From positions 124,001-188,000 of the forward strand of contig NZ_FNUJ01000003.1 in the NCBI RefSeq assembly GCF_900107925.1: a DNA stretch of 64,000 nt, given 5' to 3'. Shown piece by piece: positions 45,575 through 52,230 of this stretch. The stretch is from Amycolatopsis pretoriensis. GTDB taxonomy: Bacteria; Actinomycetota; Actinomycetes; Mycobacteriales; Pseudonocardiaceae. The stretch's first letter is position 1, and every line of letters begins with the position of its first letter. The notes beneath the pieces were generated by a model. It was not told the origin of the DNA. It saw only the letters and a program-made list of their open reading frames with translations, and ran no database searches. Both the position numbers and the translations under genes were made by a program.

Positions 45575-46302
45575 GCCTTGCACCCGCTGCTGAAGCACCG
45601 CAAGGTGAGGTTCGAGACGAAGGTGTTGCCGGGCCCCGAAACGAGGCCGGTGAGCAGCCGGCTGACGTCCTCGTGCCCGACGCAGCCGGCGAACGGCGGC
45701 GCGGTGAACGTCGAGGTCACCTTCACCGGCGGGGCCGGCAGGGAGATCGGCACCAGGGCCTTGATGTTCACCGACGCGGGCTGGGCCGTCCGGCAGTTCG
45801 GCCCGACGTCGAGGGTTTTACCGTCCACCTTGGCGTCCGAGAGCTTGATGAACACCTTTGCGGTGACGTCGGTGTCGGCGCAGATGTTGGTCTGCGTGGC
45901 CTTGCAGTTGGTGTCCTTGCCGGTCTTCACGGTGGCCATCCCCGTGGCGTCGCCGTCCGGGATGATCTCGACCCGGCCGGTGGTGGCCATGAACCGGAAC
46001 GCGACGAAGTAGCCGTCGGCCGGCGGGATGGTCAGCTTGCCGGAGATCGGCACGGTGTTGGTGAGGCCGCCGAGCGCCCCGTCGAAGGTGCCCGGCGGGA
46101 AGGCGATGTCGGAACCGAGCTTGGCCACGTGGCTCGTGGTCGGCTGCTGCGCGTCCCCGAGGGTGAACCCGAACGGGATCGACGTGGCCGCCTGGGCCTG
46201 GGCCGGCGCGGTCTCGCCCGGCGCGGCTTCCGCGGCGCCGAGCGAGAACGCGGTCAGCGCCAGCACGAGCAGGAGCGGCACCGCGCGTGTCAGCATTGAC
46301 AT
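45571..46302 (-). CDS. Secreted protein coupled to the Mce operon
   Basis: 243 residues from the ATG at 46302 (RBS gagga). Signal peptide LTRAVPLLLVLALTAFSLGAAEA. The mature part is beta-rich with Cys residues (DTNCKATQTNICADTD, GPNCRTAQ, FAGCVGHED) and a tail FSSGCKA. Its C-terminal pattern, FAGC...LLTGLVSGPGNTF, matches the end of the DUF6801-like protein at 46421-47983, so they are related although the N-terminal halves differ. Its stop overlaps the yrbEA start, so it is part of the Mce operon. Possibly an outer partner that presents substrate to the Mce tunnel (inference). Confidence 0.85.
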   Translation of the reverse strand: MSMLTRAVPLLLVLALTAFSLGAAEAAPGETAPAQAQAATSIPFGFTLGDAQQPTTSHVAKLGSDIAFPPGTFDGALGGLTNTVPISGKLTIPPADGYFVAFRFMATTGRVEIIPDGDATGMATVKTGKDTNCKATQTNICADTDVTAKVFIKLSDAKVDGKTLDVGPNCRTAQPASVNIKALVPISLPAPPVKVTSTFTAPPFAGCVGHEDVSRLLTGLVSGPGNTFVSNLTLRCFSSGCKA

Positions 46303-46341
46303 CCGTAGTTCCTCATGGTTCGTAGTTACTCACGATTCCCG

Positions 46342-46373
46342 TTGTCACACAAGGAATCCGCGTTTCTTGTCAT
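46342..46373 (-). promoter_or_regulatory. Paired TTGTCA boxes ahead of the Mce operon
   Basis: TTGTCAC at 46342-46348 and TTGTCAT at 46367-46373, spaced 25 bp start to start, in the 118-bp gap before the first gene of the operon. Same motif as at the DUF6801/ABC divergent region and the ligase-PKS promoter. Direct-repeat boxes at this spacing look like a regulator site. Confidence 0.4.
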
Positions 46374-46387
46374 GCCGCTCAGTGGTG

Positions 46388-46412
46388 CGCGGCGCGGTTT
46401 TTCCGCGCCGCG
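46388..46412 (-). terminator. Intrinsic terminator after the TTEP-repeat gene
   Basis: Perfect 10-bp stem cgcggcgcgg / ccgcgccgcg (46388-46397 with 46403-46412) around a ttttt loop, 9 nt beyond the stop of the 46421-47983 gene on the minus strand. It would limit read-through into the Mce operon. Confidence 0.75.
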
Positions 46413-46420
46413 TCACAACT

Positions 46421-47983
46421 TCACTTCTTGGTGAGGGTGACCTCCAGCTTGTTGCCCGGGCCGGACGTGATGCCGGTGATCAGGCCGGTCAGGAAGCCGC
46501 AGCCGGTGAACTGCGGGATGCCGTAGGTCGCGGTGAGCTTGCCGCCCTTGAGCGGGTCGAACCCGGCCGCGGAGACGAGCGGCACGTCGGCCGGCCGCAC
46601 CGTGTGGCAGGAGTTCGACGACAGGATCGGGAAGCCGAACACGCGGACCTTGGTGAGCTGGACGTCGACCTGGGCGTTCGCCTTGACCGCGCCGCCGGTG
46701 AGCGTGCCGTTGATGGCGCCGACCTGGTTTAGCTTCACCGTCGCGGACGCGGGGATGAAGCCGAGCACCCGGAAGTCCACATCGGACTTGGGCAGCACCA
46801 GCCGCGCGCCGAACTTGCCGGACGCGGCGTCGAGCTTGGCGTCCAGGGTGCCCGGGCCGAGCGGCAGGGTGGCGTGCAGCTGCTTGAGCTGCGACTTGCC
46901 CTTGACCGAGTACTTGACCTCGATACCACCCGGCGGGGTGGTCGGCTGGGTCGTCGGCGTGGTCGGCTCGGTGGTCGGGGTCGTCGGCTCGGTCGTGGGA
47001 GTCGTCGGTTCCGTCGTCGGAGTCGTCGGTTCCGTGGTCGGAGTGGTCGGCTCGGTCGTGGGAGTCGTCGGTTCCGTCGTCGGAGTCGTCGGTTCCGTGG
47101 TCGGGGTGGTCGGCTCGGTCGTCGGAGTCGTGGGCTCGGTGGTCGGAGTCGTGGGCTCGGTGGTCGGAGTCGTCGGTTCCGTGGTCGGAGTCGTCGGTTC
47201 CGTCGTCGGAGTCGTCGGCTCCGTGGTCGGAGTCGTCGGCTCGGTCGTCGGAGTCGTCGGTTCCGTGGTCGGCGTCGTCGGTTCCGTGGTCGGCGTCGTC
47301 GGCTCGGTCGTCGGCGTCGTGGGCGTGGTCGGGGTCGTCGGGGTGGTCGGCGTCGTGGTGCCGCCCGCCGGCTTGATCTCGAACGTGCCCAGCTGCTGGT
47401 TCTGGCCCGGGACCGCGACGCAGTCCGAGGTGAACGTGCCGAGGTCGGTCGGCTGGCCGTCCGCGGTGCGCGGGGTCATCGTGGTGCTGAAGTTCCCGAC
47501 CGTCACCGACGCGGTGCCCGGGCTGGGGAACGTCACGGCCGGCGCCTTGCCGCTGCTCTTGACGTGGAACGCGCCGGACGGCGGTACCGGCGTCGAAGCG
47601 ATGGTCAGCGGCAGGTTCAGGTTCAGCGTCTTGTCGACCGGGTACTTGAGCACGGCCGCGGCCTTCGCCGAGCCGTCCAGCGACGTGGCGCCGACCAGCG
47701 CCAGCCCCTCGGTCGCGGTCTCCGGGACGGTGACGTCGACGTCGAAGGTGATCGGGGTCGACGAGGCACCCGCGACGGCGTTGTCCGGCAGGTTCGTGTC
47801 GATCTTGACCGTCAGGACCTGGTCGCCGATCAGCGGGAACGGGCAGTTGTAGTTCAGCGTCAGACTCACCGGCGCGGCCTGGGTCGGCCCGGCCCCGACC
47901 AGCGCGACGGTCGCCGCGATGCCCGCGACGGTCGCGACGGCGAGGCCGTAGGCGGGCTTTCTCGACTTCCACGAAAACTTCAC
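46421..47983 (-). CDS. Secreted DUF6801-like protein with long TTEPTTP repeat
   Basis: 520 residues from a GTG at 47983 (RBS gaggtga). Signal peptide ending near PTQAAP, N-terminal DUF6801-like module (VSLTLNYNCPFPLIGDQVLTVKI, Cys block FTSDCVAVPGQNQ), then about 19 TTEPTTP heptads (about residues 208-348), then the second module (PGGIEVKYSVKGKSQLKQL, FGFPILSSNSCHT, QFTGCGFLTGLITGITSGPGN). The Thr/Pro repeat is a likely O-glycosylated wall-spanning stalk. Linker length varies from none to about 140 residues among the paralogues here, which looks like phase-like tuning of reach. Confidence 0.88.
   Translation of the reverse strand: MKFSWKSRKPAYGLAVATVAGIAATVALVGAGPTQAAPVSLTLNYNCPFPLIGDQVLTVKIDTNLPDNAVAGASSTPITFDVDVTVPETATEGLALVGATSLDGSAKAAAVLKYPVDKTLNLNLPLTIASTPVPPSGAFHVKSSGKAPAVTFPSPGTASVTVGNFSTTMTPRTADGQPTDLGTFTSDCVAVPGQNQQLGTFEIKPAGGTTTPTTPTTPTTPTTPTTEPTTPTTEPTTPTTEPTTPTTEPTTPTTEPTTPTTEPTTPTTEPTTPTTEPTTPTTEPTTPTTEPTTPTTEPTTPTTEPTTPTTEPTTPTTEPTTPTTEPTTPTTEPTTPTTEPTTPTTQPTTPPGGIEVKYSVKGKSQLKQLHATLPLGPGTLDAKLDAASGKFGARLVLPKSDVDFRVLGFIPASATVKLNQVGAINGTLTGGAVKANAQVDVQLTKVRVFGFPILSSNSCHTVRPADVPLVSAAGFDPLKGGKLTATYGIPQFTGCGFLTGLITGITSGPGNKLEVTLTKK
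46944..47350 (-). repeat. 21-bp tandem repeat (TTEPTTP)
   Basis: About 19 in-frame copies of a 21-bp unit (on the plus strand: ggtcggagtcgtcggttccgt and close variants), encoding TTEPTTP. Synonymous third-position differences break strict identity but period and frame are intact. Prone to length change by slippage. Confidence 0.9.
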
Positions 47984-48064
47984 GGATCGTCACCTCGGGG
48001 AATGGGGGTAATTTCAGCGAAAAGTACCTCCGCAAAACCGGGTTAACAAGCGAGGCAGAATTCT

Positions 48065-48161
48065 TTGTCATGCGCAGGGGATCGCCCCTCACCTGAAGGG
48101 TCACGCAGGTCAGCGGTTGTCACGCGCGTGCTATCCGGCGTCGCGAAAATTGTCACGCGCC
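48065..48161. promoter_or_regulatory. Cluster of three TTGTCA boxes, divergent promoter region
   Basis: TTGTCATGCGC (48065), TTGTCACGCGCG (48117-48128) and TTGTCACGCGCC (48150-48161) lie within the 254 bp between the minus-strand DUF6801 gene (starts 47983) and the plus-strand ABC transporter (starts 48238). The last two share a 10-base core and are 33 bp apart. This is the densest site of the motif in the window. Confidence 0.5.
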
Positions 48162-48237
48162 CGGCGAATGGCGGCGATCTTCTTGCCCGGATCGGCCGTT
48201 TCCCGATACCTTTTCGCGGGCAGGGAAAGGAGCGGCC

Positions 48238-49173
48238 ATGAACCAGCCGGTCATCGCCGTGACGGACCTCGCGAAGACCTACGGCGAAGTCACCGCGCTC
48301 GCCGGGATCAGCCTGAGCGTCGCCCGCGGCGCGGTGCTGGCGGTCCTCGGGCACAACGGCGCCGGGAAGACCACGCTGATCGACATCCTCAGCACGCGCG
48401 TCCGGCCGAGCGCGGGCACCGCCCGCGTGTGCGGCTACGACGTCGTGCAGCGCGGGCGCGCGGTCCGGCGGCGGATCGGCGTCACCGGGCAGTTCGCCGC
48501 GGTCGACGACGCCCTGTCCGGGCGCGGGAACCTCGTGCTGATCGCCCGGCTGCTGGGCGCGAAGCCGCGCCAAGCGCAGGCGCGAGCCGCTGAGCTGATC
48601 GCGTCGTTCGGCCTCGAGGACGCGGCCGACCGCCCGGCGGGCACCTATTCCGGCGGGATGCGGCGGCGGCTGGACCTGGCCGCGGGCCTCGTCGGCGCGC
48701 CGCAGGTGTTGTTCCTCGACGAGCCGACGACCGGCCTCGACCCGGTCAGCCGGTCCGGGCTGTGGTCGGTCGTCGAAGGCCTCGCCGCGCGGGGCACCAC
48801 CGTCGTGCTGACCACCCAGTACCTCGAAGAGGCCGACCGGCTGGCCGACCACGTCGTCGTCCTCGGCTTCGGCCACATCACCGTGTCCGGCACGCCGTCA
48901 CAGCTCAAGGCGCGCCTGGGCAACCGGACGGCGACGCTGACGTTCGGCACCGAACTGGCGCTGCGGCGCGCGGTGGACGCCCTCTCCCGCCTGGGTCTGG
49001 CGGCCGGCCGCACCGGGCTGGTGCTGTCGGTGCCGCTGGGCGGCCCGGGCGACATCCCTGTGCTGGTGCGCGCGCTCGACGCGGCCGGCGCACCGCTGCG
49101 GGACCTCACGGTGACCGAGCCGACGCTCGACGACGTCTACCTTTCCCTGCACCGGACGGCGGTGGCGTCGTGA
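48238..49173 (+). CDS. ABC transporter ATPase, DrrA-like
   Basis: 311 residues, ATG at 48238 (RBS aaagga). Walker A GHNGAGKTT, signature YSGGMRRRLDLAAGL, Walker B LFLDEPTTGLDP and the switch His/Gln region (TTQYLEEADRLAD). The C-terminal 75 residues (PLGGPGDIPVLVRALDAAGA... EPTLDDVYLSL) are typical of DrrA-type drug-resistance ATPases. It overlaps its permease (GTGA). The PKS-glycosyltransferase operon converges on this pair, which fits export of that product. Confidence 0.92.
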   Translation: MNQPVIAVTDLAKTYGEVTALAGISLSVARGAVLAVLGHNGAGKTTLIDILSTRVRPSAGTARVCGYDVVQRGRAVRRRIGVTGQFAAVDDALSGRGNLVLIARLLGAKPRQAQARAAELIASFGLEDAADRPAGTYSGGMRRRLDLAAGLVGAPQVLFLDEPTTGLDPVSRSGLWSVVEGLAARGTTVVLTTQYLEEADRLADHVVVLGFGHITVSGTPSQLKARLGNRTATLTFGTELALRRAVDALSRLGLAAGRTGLVLSVPLGGPGDIPVLVRALDAAGAPLRDLTVTEPTLDDVYLSLHRTAVAS

Positions 49174-50003
49174 CGCAGGCCCGGCACCGCGCGGCGGTGG
49201 CCGCCCTCGCCGACCCGGCGGCCTGGCCCGAATCCGGCTTCTGGACGCAGGTCCGCGTGCTGGCGGCCCGTTCGCTGCGCACGGCGTTCGGCGACCGGCG
49301 GCTGGTCTTCTTCGGACTGTTGCAGCCGGTGGTGCTGCTCCTGTTGTTCAGCCAGGTGTTCAGCGGCGTCGGGGCGCTGCCGGGCGTGGCGGCGTACCAG
49401 GGCTACGTGAACTTCCTGGTGCCGGCGACCCTGGTGAACATCGCGATGACGACGGCGATGAGTTCGGGCGCGGGTCTGCTGGCCGAGATCTACGGCGGTT
49501 TCACCGGGCGCCTGCGGTGCCTGCCGATTTCGCTGTTCTCGGTGCTGGTGGCCCGCACCTTGGCGGACTCCGCGCGGCTCGGCGTGCAACTGGTGGTGAC
49601 GGCGGTCGCGAGCGTGGTGTTCCTGGGTTTCCGCCCGGCGGGCGGGGTGCTCGGTCTGGGGCTGGCGCTGGTCCTGACGCTGGTGGTGGGCTGGTGCCTG
49701 AGCTGGGTGTTCGTCGCGATCACGACGTGGCTGCGCAAGGCGGAGACCCTGCAGGCGGCGTCGTTCGTGGTGATGTTCCCGCTGATGTTCTCCTCGAGCG
49801 CGTACATGCCGCTGGACACGATGCCGGCGTGGGTCCGCGCGGTCTCGGCGGTGAACCCGCTGACGTACGCGATCGACGCGACCCGCGCGTTGGCGCTGGC
49901 CCGGCCGATCGGCTGGTCGGTGGCGACGGCTCTGGTGATCGCCGCGGTGGCGGCGGTGGCGGGGTCGACGCTGGCGGCCCGCACGTTCCGCAACCGCGGC
50001 TGA
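49170..50003 (+). CDS. ABC-2 type permease, DrrB-like
   Basis: 277 residues, GTG overlapping the ATPase TGA. Six membrane segments, with the ABC-2 core FFGLLQPVVLLLLFSQVFSGV, TLVNIAMTTAMSSGAGLLAEI, FLGFRPAGGVLGLGLAL and the conserved LPLDTMPAWVRAVSAVNPLTYAIDATRAL-type region (seen as PLDTMPAWVRAVSAVNPLTY). Matches DrrB-like permeases for anthracycline or lipid export. The last coding bases form the first copy of the 16-bp repeat described next. Confidence 0.92.
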   Translation: MTQARHRAAVAALADPAAWPESGFWTQVRVLAARSLRTAFGDRRLVFFGLLQPVVLLLLFSQVFSGVGALPGVAAYQGYVNFLVPATLVNIAMTTAMSSGAGLLAEIYGGFTGRLRCLPISLFSVLVARTLADSARLGVQLVVTAVASVVFLGFRPAGGVLGLGLALVLTLVVGWCLSWVFVAITTWLRKAETLQAASFVVMFPLMFSSSAYMPLDTMPAWVRAVSAVNPLTYAIDATRALALARPIGWSVATALVIAAVAAVAGSTLAARTFRNRG

Positions 50004-50077
50004 AGGGCACCTTCCGTGCATGTGATGAGCTGAAGGGCACCTTCATCTCATGTGACGCAAGGAAGGTGCCCTTCAGC
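49999..50077. repeat. 16-bp element, two direct copies and one inverted
   Basis: gctgaagggcaccttc occurs at 49999-50014 and 50029-50044 and its exact reverse complement at 50062-50077. The second and third copies form a 16-bp stem with a 17-nt loop, placed between the stops of the two convergent operons, so it can end transcription from both sides. The direct copy makes it look like a mobile or amplified intergenic repeat rather than a plain terminator. Confidence 0.75.
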
Positions 50078-51179
50078 CCAGCCGTTCCAGGTGTGAAGCC
50101 GCTTCCTCCGCGCCGCCCGCGGCTTCGAACGACTCGCGGATCTTCGCCGCCCCCGGGCGGTACTGCTCCGCCGACTCGATCGCCTTGCGGATGTCCGCCG
50201 CCTTCGCGCGGTCGAAGCGCACCCGGACACCCGCGCCCGCGGCCGTGACCTGCTGGGCCAGCATCGACTGGTCGTCGCGGATCGGCGCCACCACCAGCGG
50301 TACCCCGGCCGACAGCGCCTCGCACACCGTGTTGTGCCCGCCGTGGCAGACCACCACCGAGGCGTGCGCGAACACCGCCACCTGCGGGATCCACGGCGCC
50401 AGCGCGCAGCTTTCACTGATCAAGCTGCCGGACGGGTCCACTACCAAGCCTTGTACCGCCGGCATCCCCGCCAGCGCGTCCACGCTCTCGGCGAGGAAGC
50501 GTGAACCCACCGCGGTGTTCGACGTCCCCAGCGTCACCACGACCAGCGGCCGATCGTCCACAGGGGACCATTCGCCCGAAGCCGCGGGCAGCGCCGGGCC
50601 GACGTAGGACACCGGCACCGCCAACCGGGATTCGCCGGCCAGCGCCCGGGTCGTGAACGCCAGCACCAGGTGCGGCGAGAATCGCAGGTCGCCGAGCAGC
50701 ACGCCGTGGCGAGCCCGCAGCCCGGCCTGGAGATCGGTCACCCAGGACGCGATCTTCGGCAGCGAGCCCAGCGGGTCGGCCAGCTCGGTCGACGTCGACG
50801 CCGACGTCGCCCACGGCAGCCCGCACCGCGCGGCCACCAGCGCGCCCGCCATCGCCTGCTGGTCCGCCACCACGACGTCCGGCTCGAAGGAAGCGACCGC
50901 CGAGGCCACCCCCGGGACCATCGCGTCGGCCAGCGGAACCAGGTACGACTCCCACAGGTACTTCAACGCGGCGAACCCGCGCAGCTCGGATGGCCGCAAC
51001 GCCAGCGAAAACGGCGCGGAGTCCCCCGCTGGGAAAACCGGCCCGGAGACCAAAGCGGACAGTTCCGGGCACGGGCCGCACCAGGCGACCTGGTGGCCCC
51101 GCGCGGACAACACCGCGGCCACCCCGCGCAACGGCGCCACGTGCCCGGCCAGCGGCGGGACGACCAGCAGGAACTTCAC
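50073..51179 (-). CDS. Macrolide-type UDP/NDP-glycosyltransferase (GT-B)
   Basis: 368 residues from the GTG at 51179, overlapping the hydrolase stop. GT1/MGT family: N-terminal FLLVVPPLAGHVAPLRGVAAVLSARGHQVAW, and the C-terminal sugar-nucleotide signature VVCHGGHNTVCEALSAGVPLVVAP followed by RDDQ. Acceptors for this class are macrolides, polyketides, carotenoids or sterol-like lipids. As the last gene of the PKS operon it probably adds a sugar to the PKS product. No dedicated deoxysugar genes are in view, so a common sugar such as glucose is likely (inference). Confidence 0.91.
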   Translation of the reverse strand: MKFLLVVPPLAGHVAPLRGVAAVLSARGHQVAWCGPCPELSALVSGPVFPAGDSAPFSLALRPSELRGFAALKYLWESYLVPLADAMVPGVASAVASFEPDVVVADQQAMAGALVAARCGLPWATSASTSTELADPLGSLPKIASWVTDLQAGLRARHGVLLGDLRFSPHLVLAFTTRALAGESRLAVPVSYVGPALPAASGEWSPVDDRPLVVVTLGTSNTAVGSRFLAESVDALAGMPAVQGLVVDPSGSLISESCALAPWIPQVAVFAHASVVVCHGGHNTVCEALSAGVPLVVAPIRDDQSMLAQQVTAAGAGVRVRFDRAKAADIRKAIESAEQYRPGAAKIRESFEAAGGAEEAASHLERLG

Positions 51180-51952
51180 GCCGCGTGCCGTTCGACCCAC
51201 TTGAGCACGAGCTCGCGCACTTCCCGGTGCTGCTCCACCAGCACCGAATGCCCCTGTCCCTCGAACACGTGCAGCTCGCCGTTCGGCAGCAACGACGTCA
51301 AGGCTTCGAGGTCGTCGGCCTGGTAGCCGTGACTGCCCAAAATGGACAGCACCGGGCAGCCGATCGCCGCCACCTGCTCCCACGTGAGCAACGGTCCGAG
51401 CGGGACCTCTTCGGCCATCTTCGTCGAGGTGATCCGCTCGGCCGCCATCCGCGCGAGCCGCCGGTGGTGGGCGCTGAAGTTCGCCTCGATCCAGTCGAAG
51501 CTCTCCTCCACCTGCAGGAACCGCACGGTGTGCGCGAGGATCTCGGCCATCTTGCCCGCCCACACCTCGGTCGCGGGTTCGGATTCGATGCAGACGATGC
51601 TGCGGACCCGGGCCGGGTTGGCCACGGCGTAGCTGTAGGCGAGCGTGCCGCCGAAGCTGTTGCCCACCAGGTGAACGGGCCGGTCGACGCCGAGCTGCCG
51701 CAGCAGGTCGTCGAGGTCGGCGACGAAGTCGTCCAGGGTGTAGCCGCGCTCCGGCCGCTCGGTCTTGCCGTGCCCGCGCAGGTCGTAGCTGATGACGTCG
51801 ATGCCGGCCGCGGCCACCGGCGGGGCCAGGGTGAGGTAGAAGCTCGCGAGGCTGTCGGTGCCCATGCCGTGCAGGAACACCACGGTCTCGGTGCCGCCGG
51901 CGGGCACGAGCTGCACGTTGGTGCGCAGCCCGTTCACGGTCATCGTGGGCAC
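51176..51952 (-). CDS. Alpha/beta hydrolase, possible PKS off-loading enzyme
   Basis: 258 residues. GTG at 51952 preferred (gggggag 5 nt upstream); an ATG at 51943 is also possible and would give an ATGA overlap with the ACP stop. Fold markers: VVFLHGMGTDS, ISYDLRGHGKTE, nucleophile elbow VGNSFGGTLAYSYA, Asp region ILGSHGYQADDLEA and His in EGQGHSV. Neither PKS carries a thioesterase domain, so this stand-alone hydrolase is the best candidate for release of the chain from the carrier protein; it could also hydrolyse a later ester. Confidence 0.88.
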   Translation of the reverse strand: MPTMTVNGLRTNVQLVPAGGTETVVFLHGMGTDSLASFYLTLAPPVAAAGIDVISYDLRGHGKTERPERGYTLDDFVADLDDLLRQLGVDRPVHLVGNSFGGTLAYSYAVANPARVRSIVCIESEPATEVWAGKMAEILAHTVRFLQVEESFDWIEANFSAHHRRLARMAAERITSTKMAEEVPLGPLLTWEQVAAIGCPVLSILGSHGYQADDLEALTSLLPNGELHVFEGQGHSVLVEQHREVRELVLKWVERHAA

Positions 51953-52230
51953 GTGCGCTCCCCCACGAACCGGGCGATGTCGCCGACGGTCAGGCCGATG
52001 ACGTCGTCGAGGTCCTTCTCCGCCAGGTACTCGGCGAGGTTGACGTCCGCGCCGAAGTGCTCGGAAAGGATGCTGGCGAAGGTCACCAGGTCGATGCTCT
52101 CCAGCTGCAGGTCCTCGTGGAACGTCGTGTCCGGCGTGATGTCGATGCCGAGCACGTCGGCGTCGCCGGTGAGCTGGGTCAGCAGCTCGGCGACGACGTC
52201 GAAGACGGCGGTGGAGTGGTCGATGGTCAT
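51940..52230 (-). CDS. Free-standing acyl carrier protein
   Basis: 96 residues, ATG at 52230 (RBS aggag, 7 nt), overlapping the PKS2 stop. ACP fold with the phosphopantetheine Ser in FHEDLQLESIDLVTFASILSEHFG and the acidic helix II (ESIDL). The sequence is Asp/Glu-rich as expected for type II ACPs. Within this operon it can serve as a second carrier beside the ACP embedded in PKS1, perhaps for a starter or for the terminal product. Confidence 0.92.
   Translation of the reverse strand: MTIDHSTAVFDVVAELLTQLTGDADVLGIDITPDTTFHEDLQLESIDLVTFASILSEHFGADVNLAEYLAEKDLDDVIGLTVGDIARFVGERTCPR

Noticed and set aside
46944..47350. Regular 21-bp repeat considered as a non-coding satellite
   Set aside because: The unit keeps the reading frame of a signal-peptide protein with matching modules on both sides.
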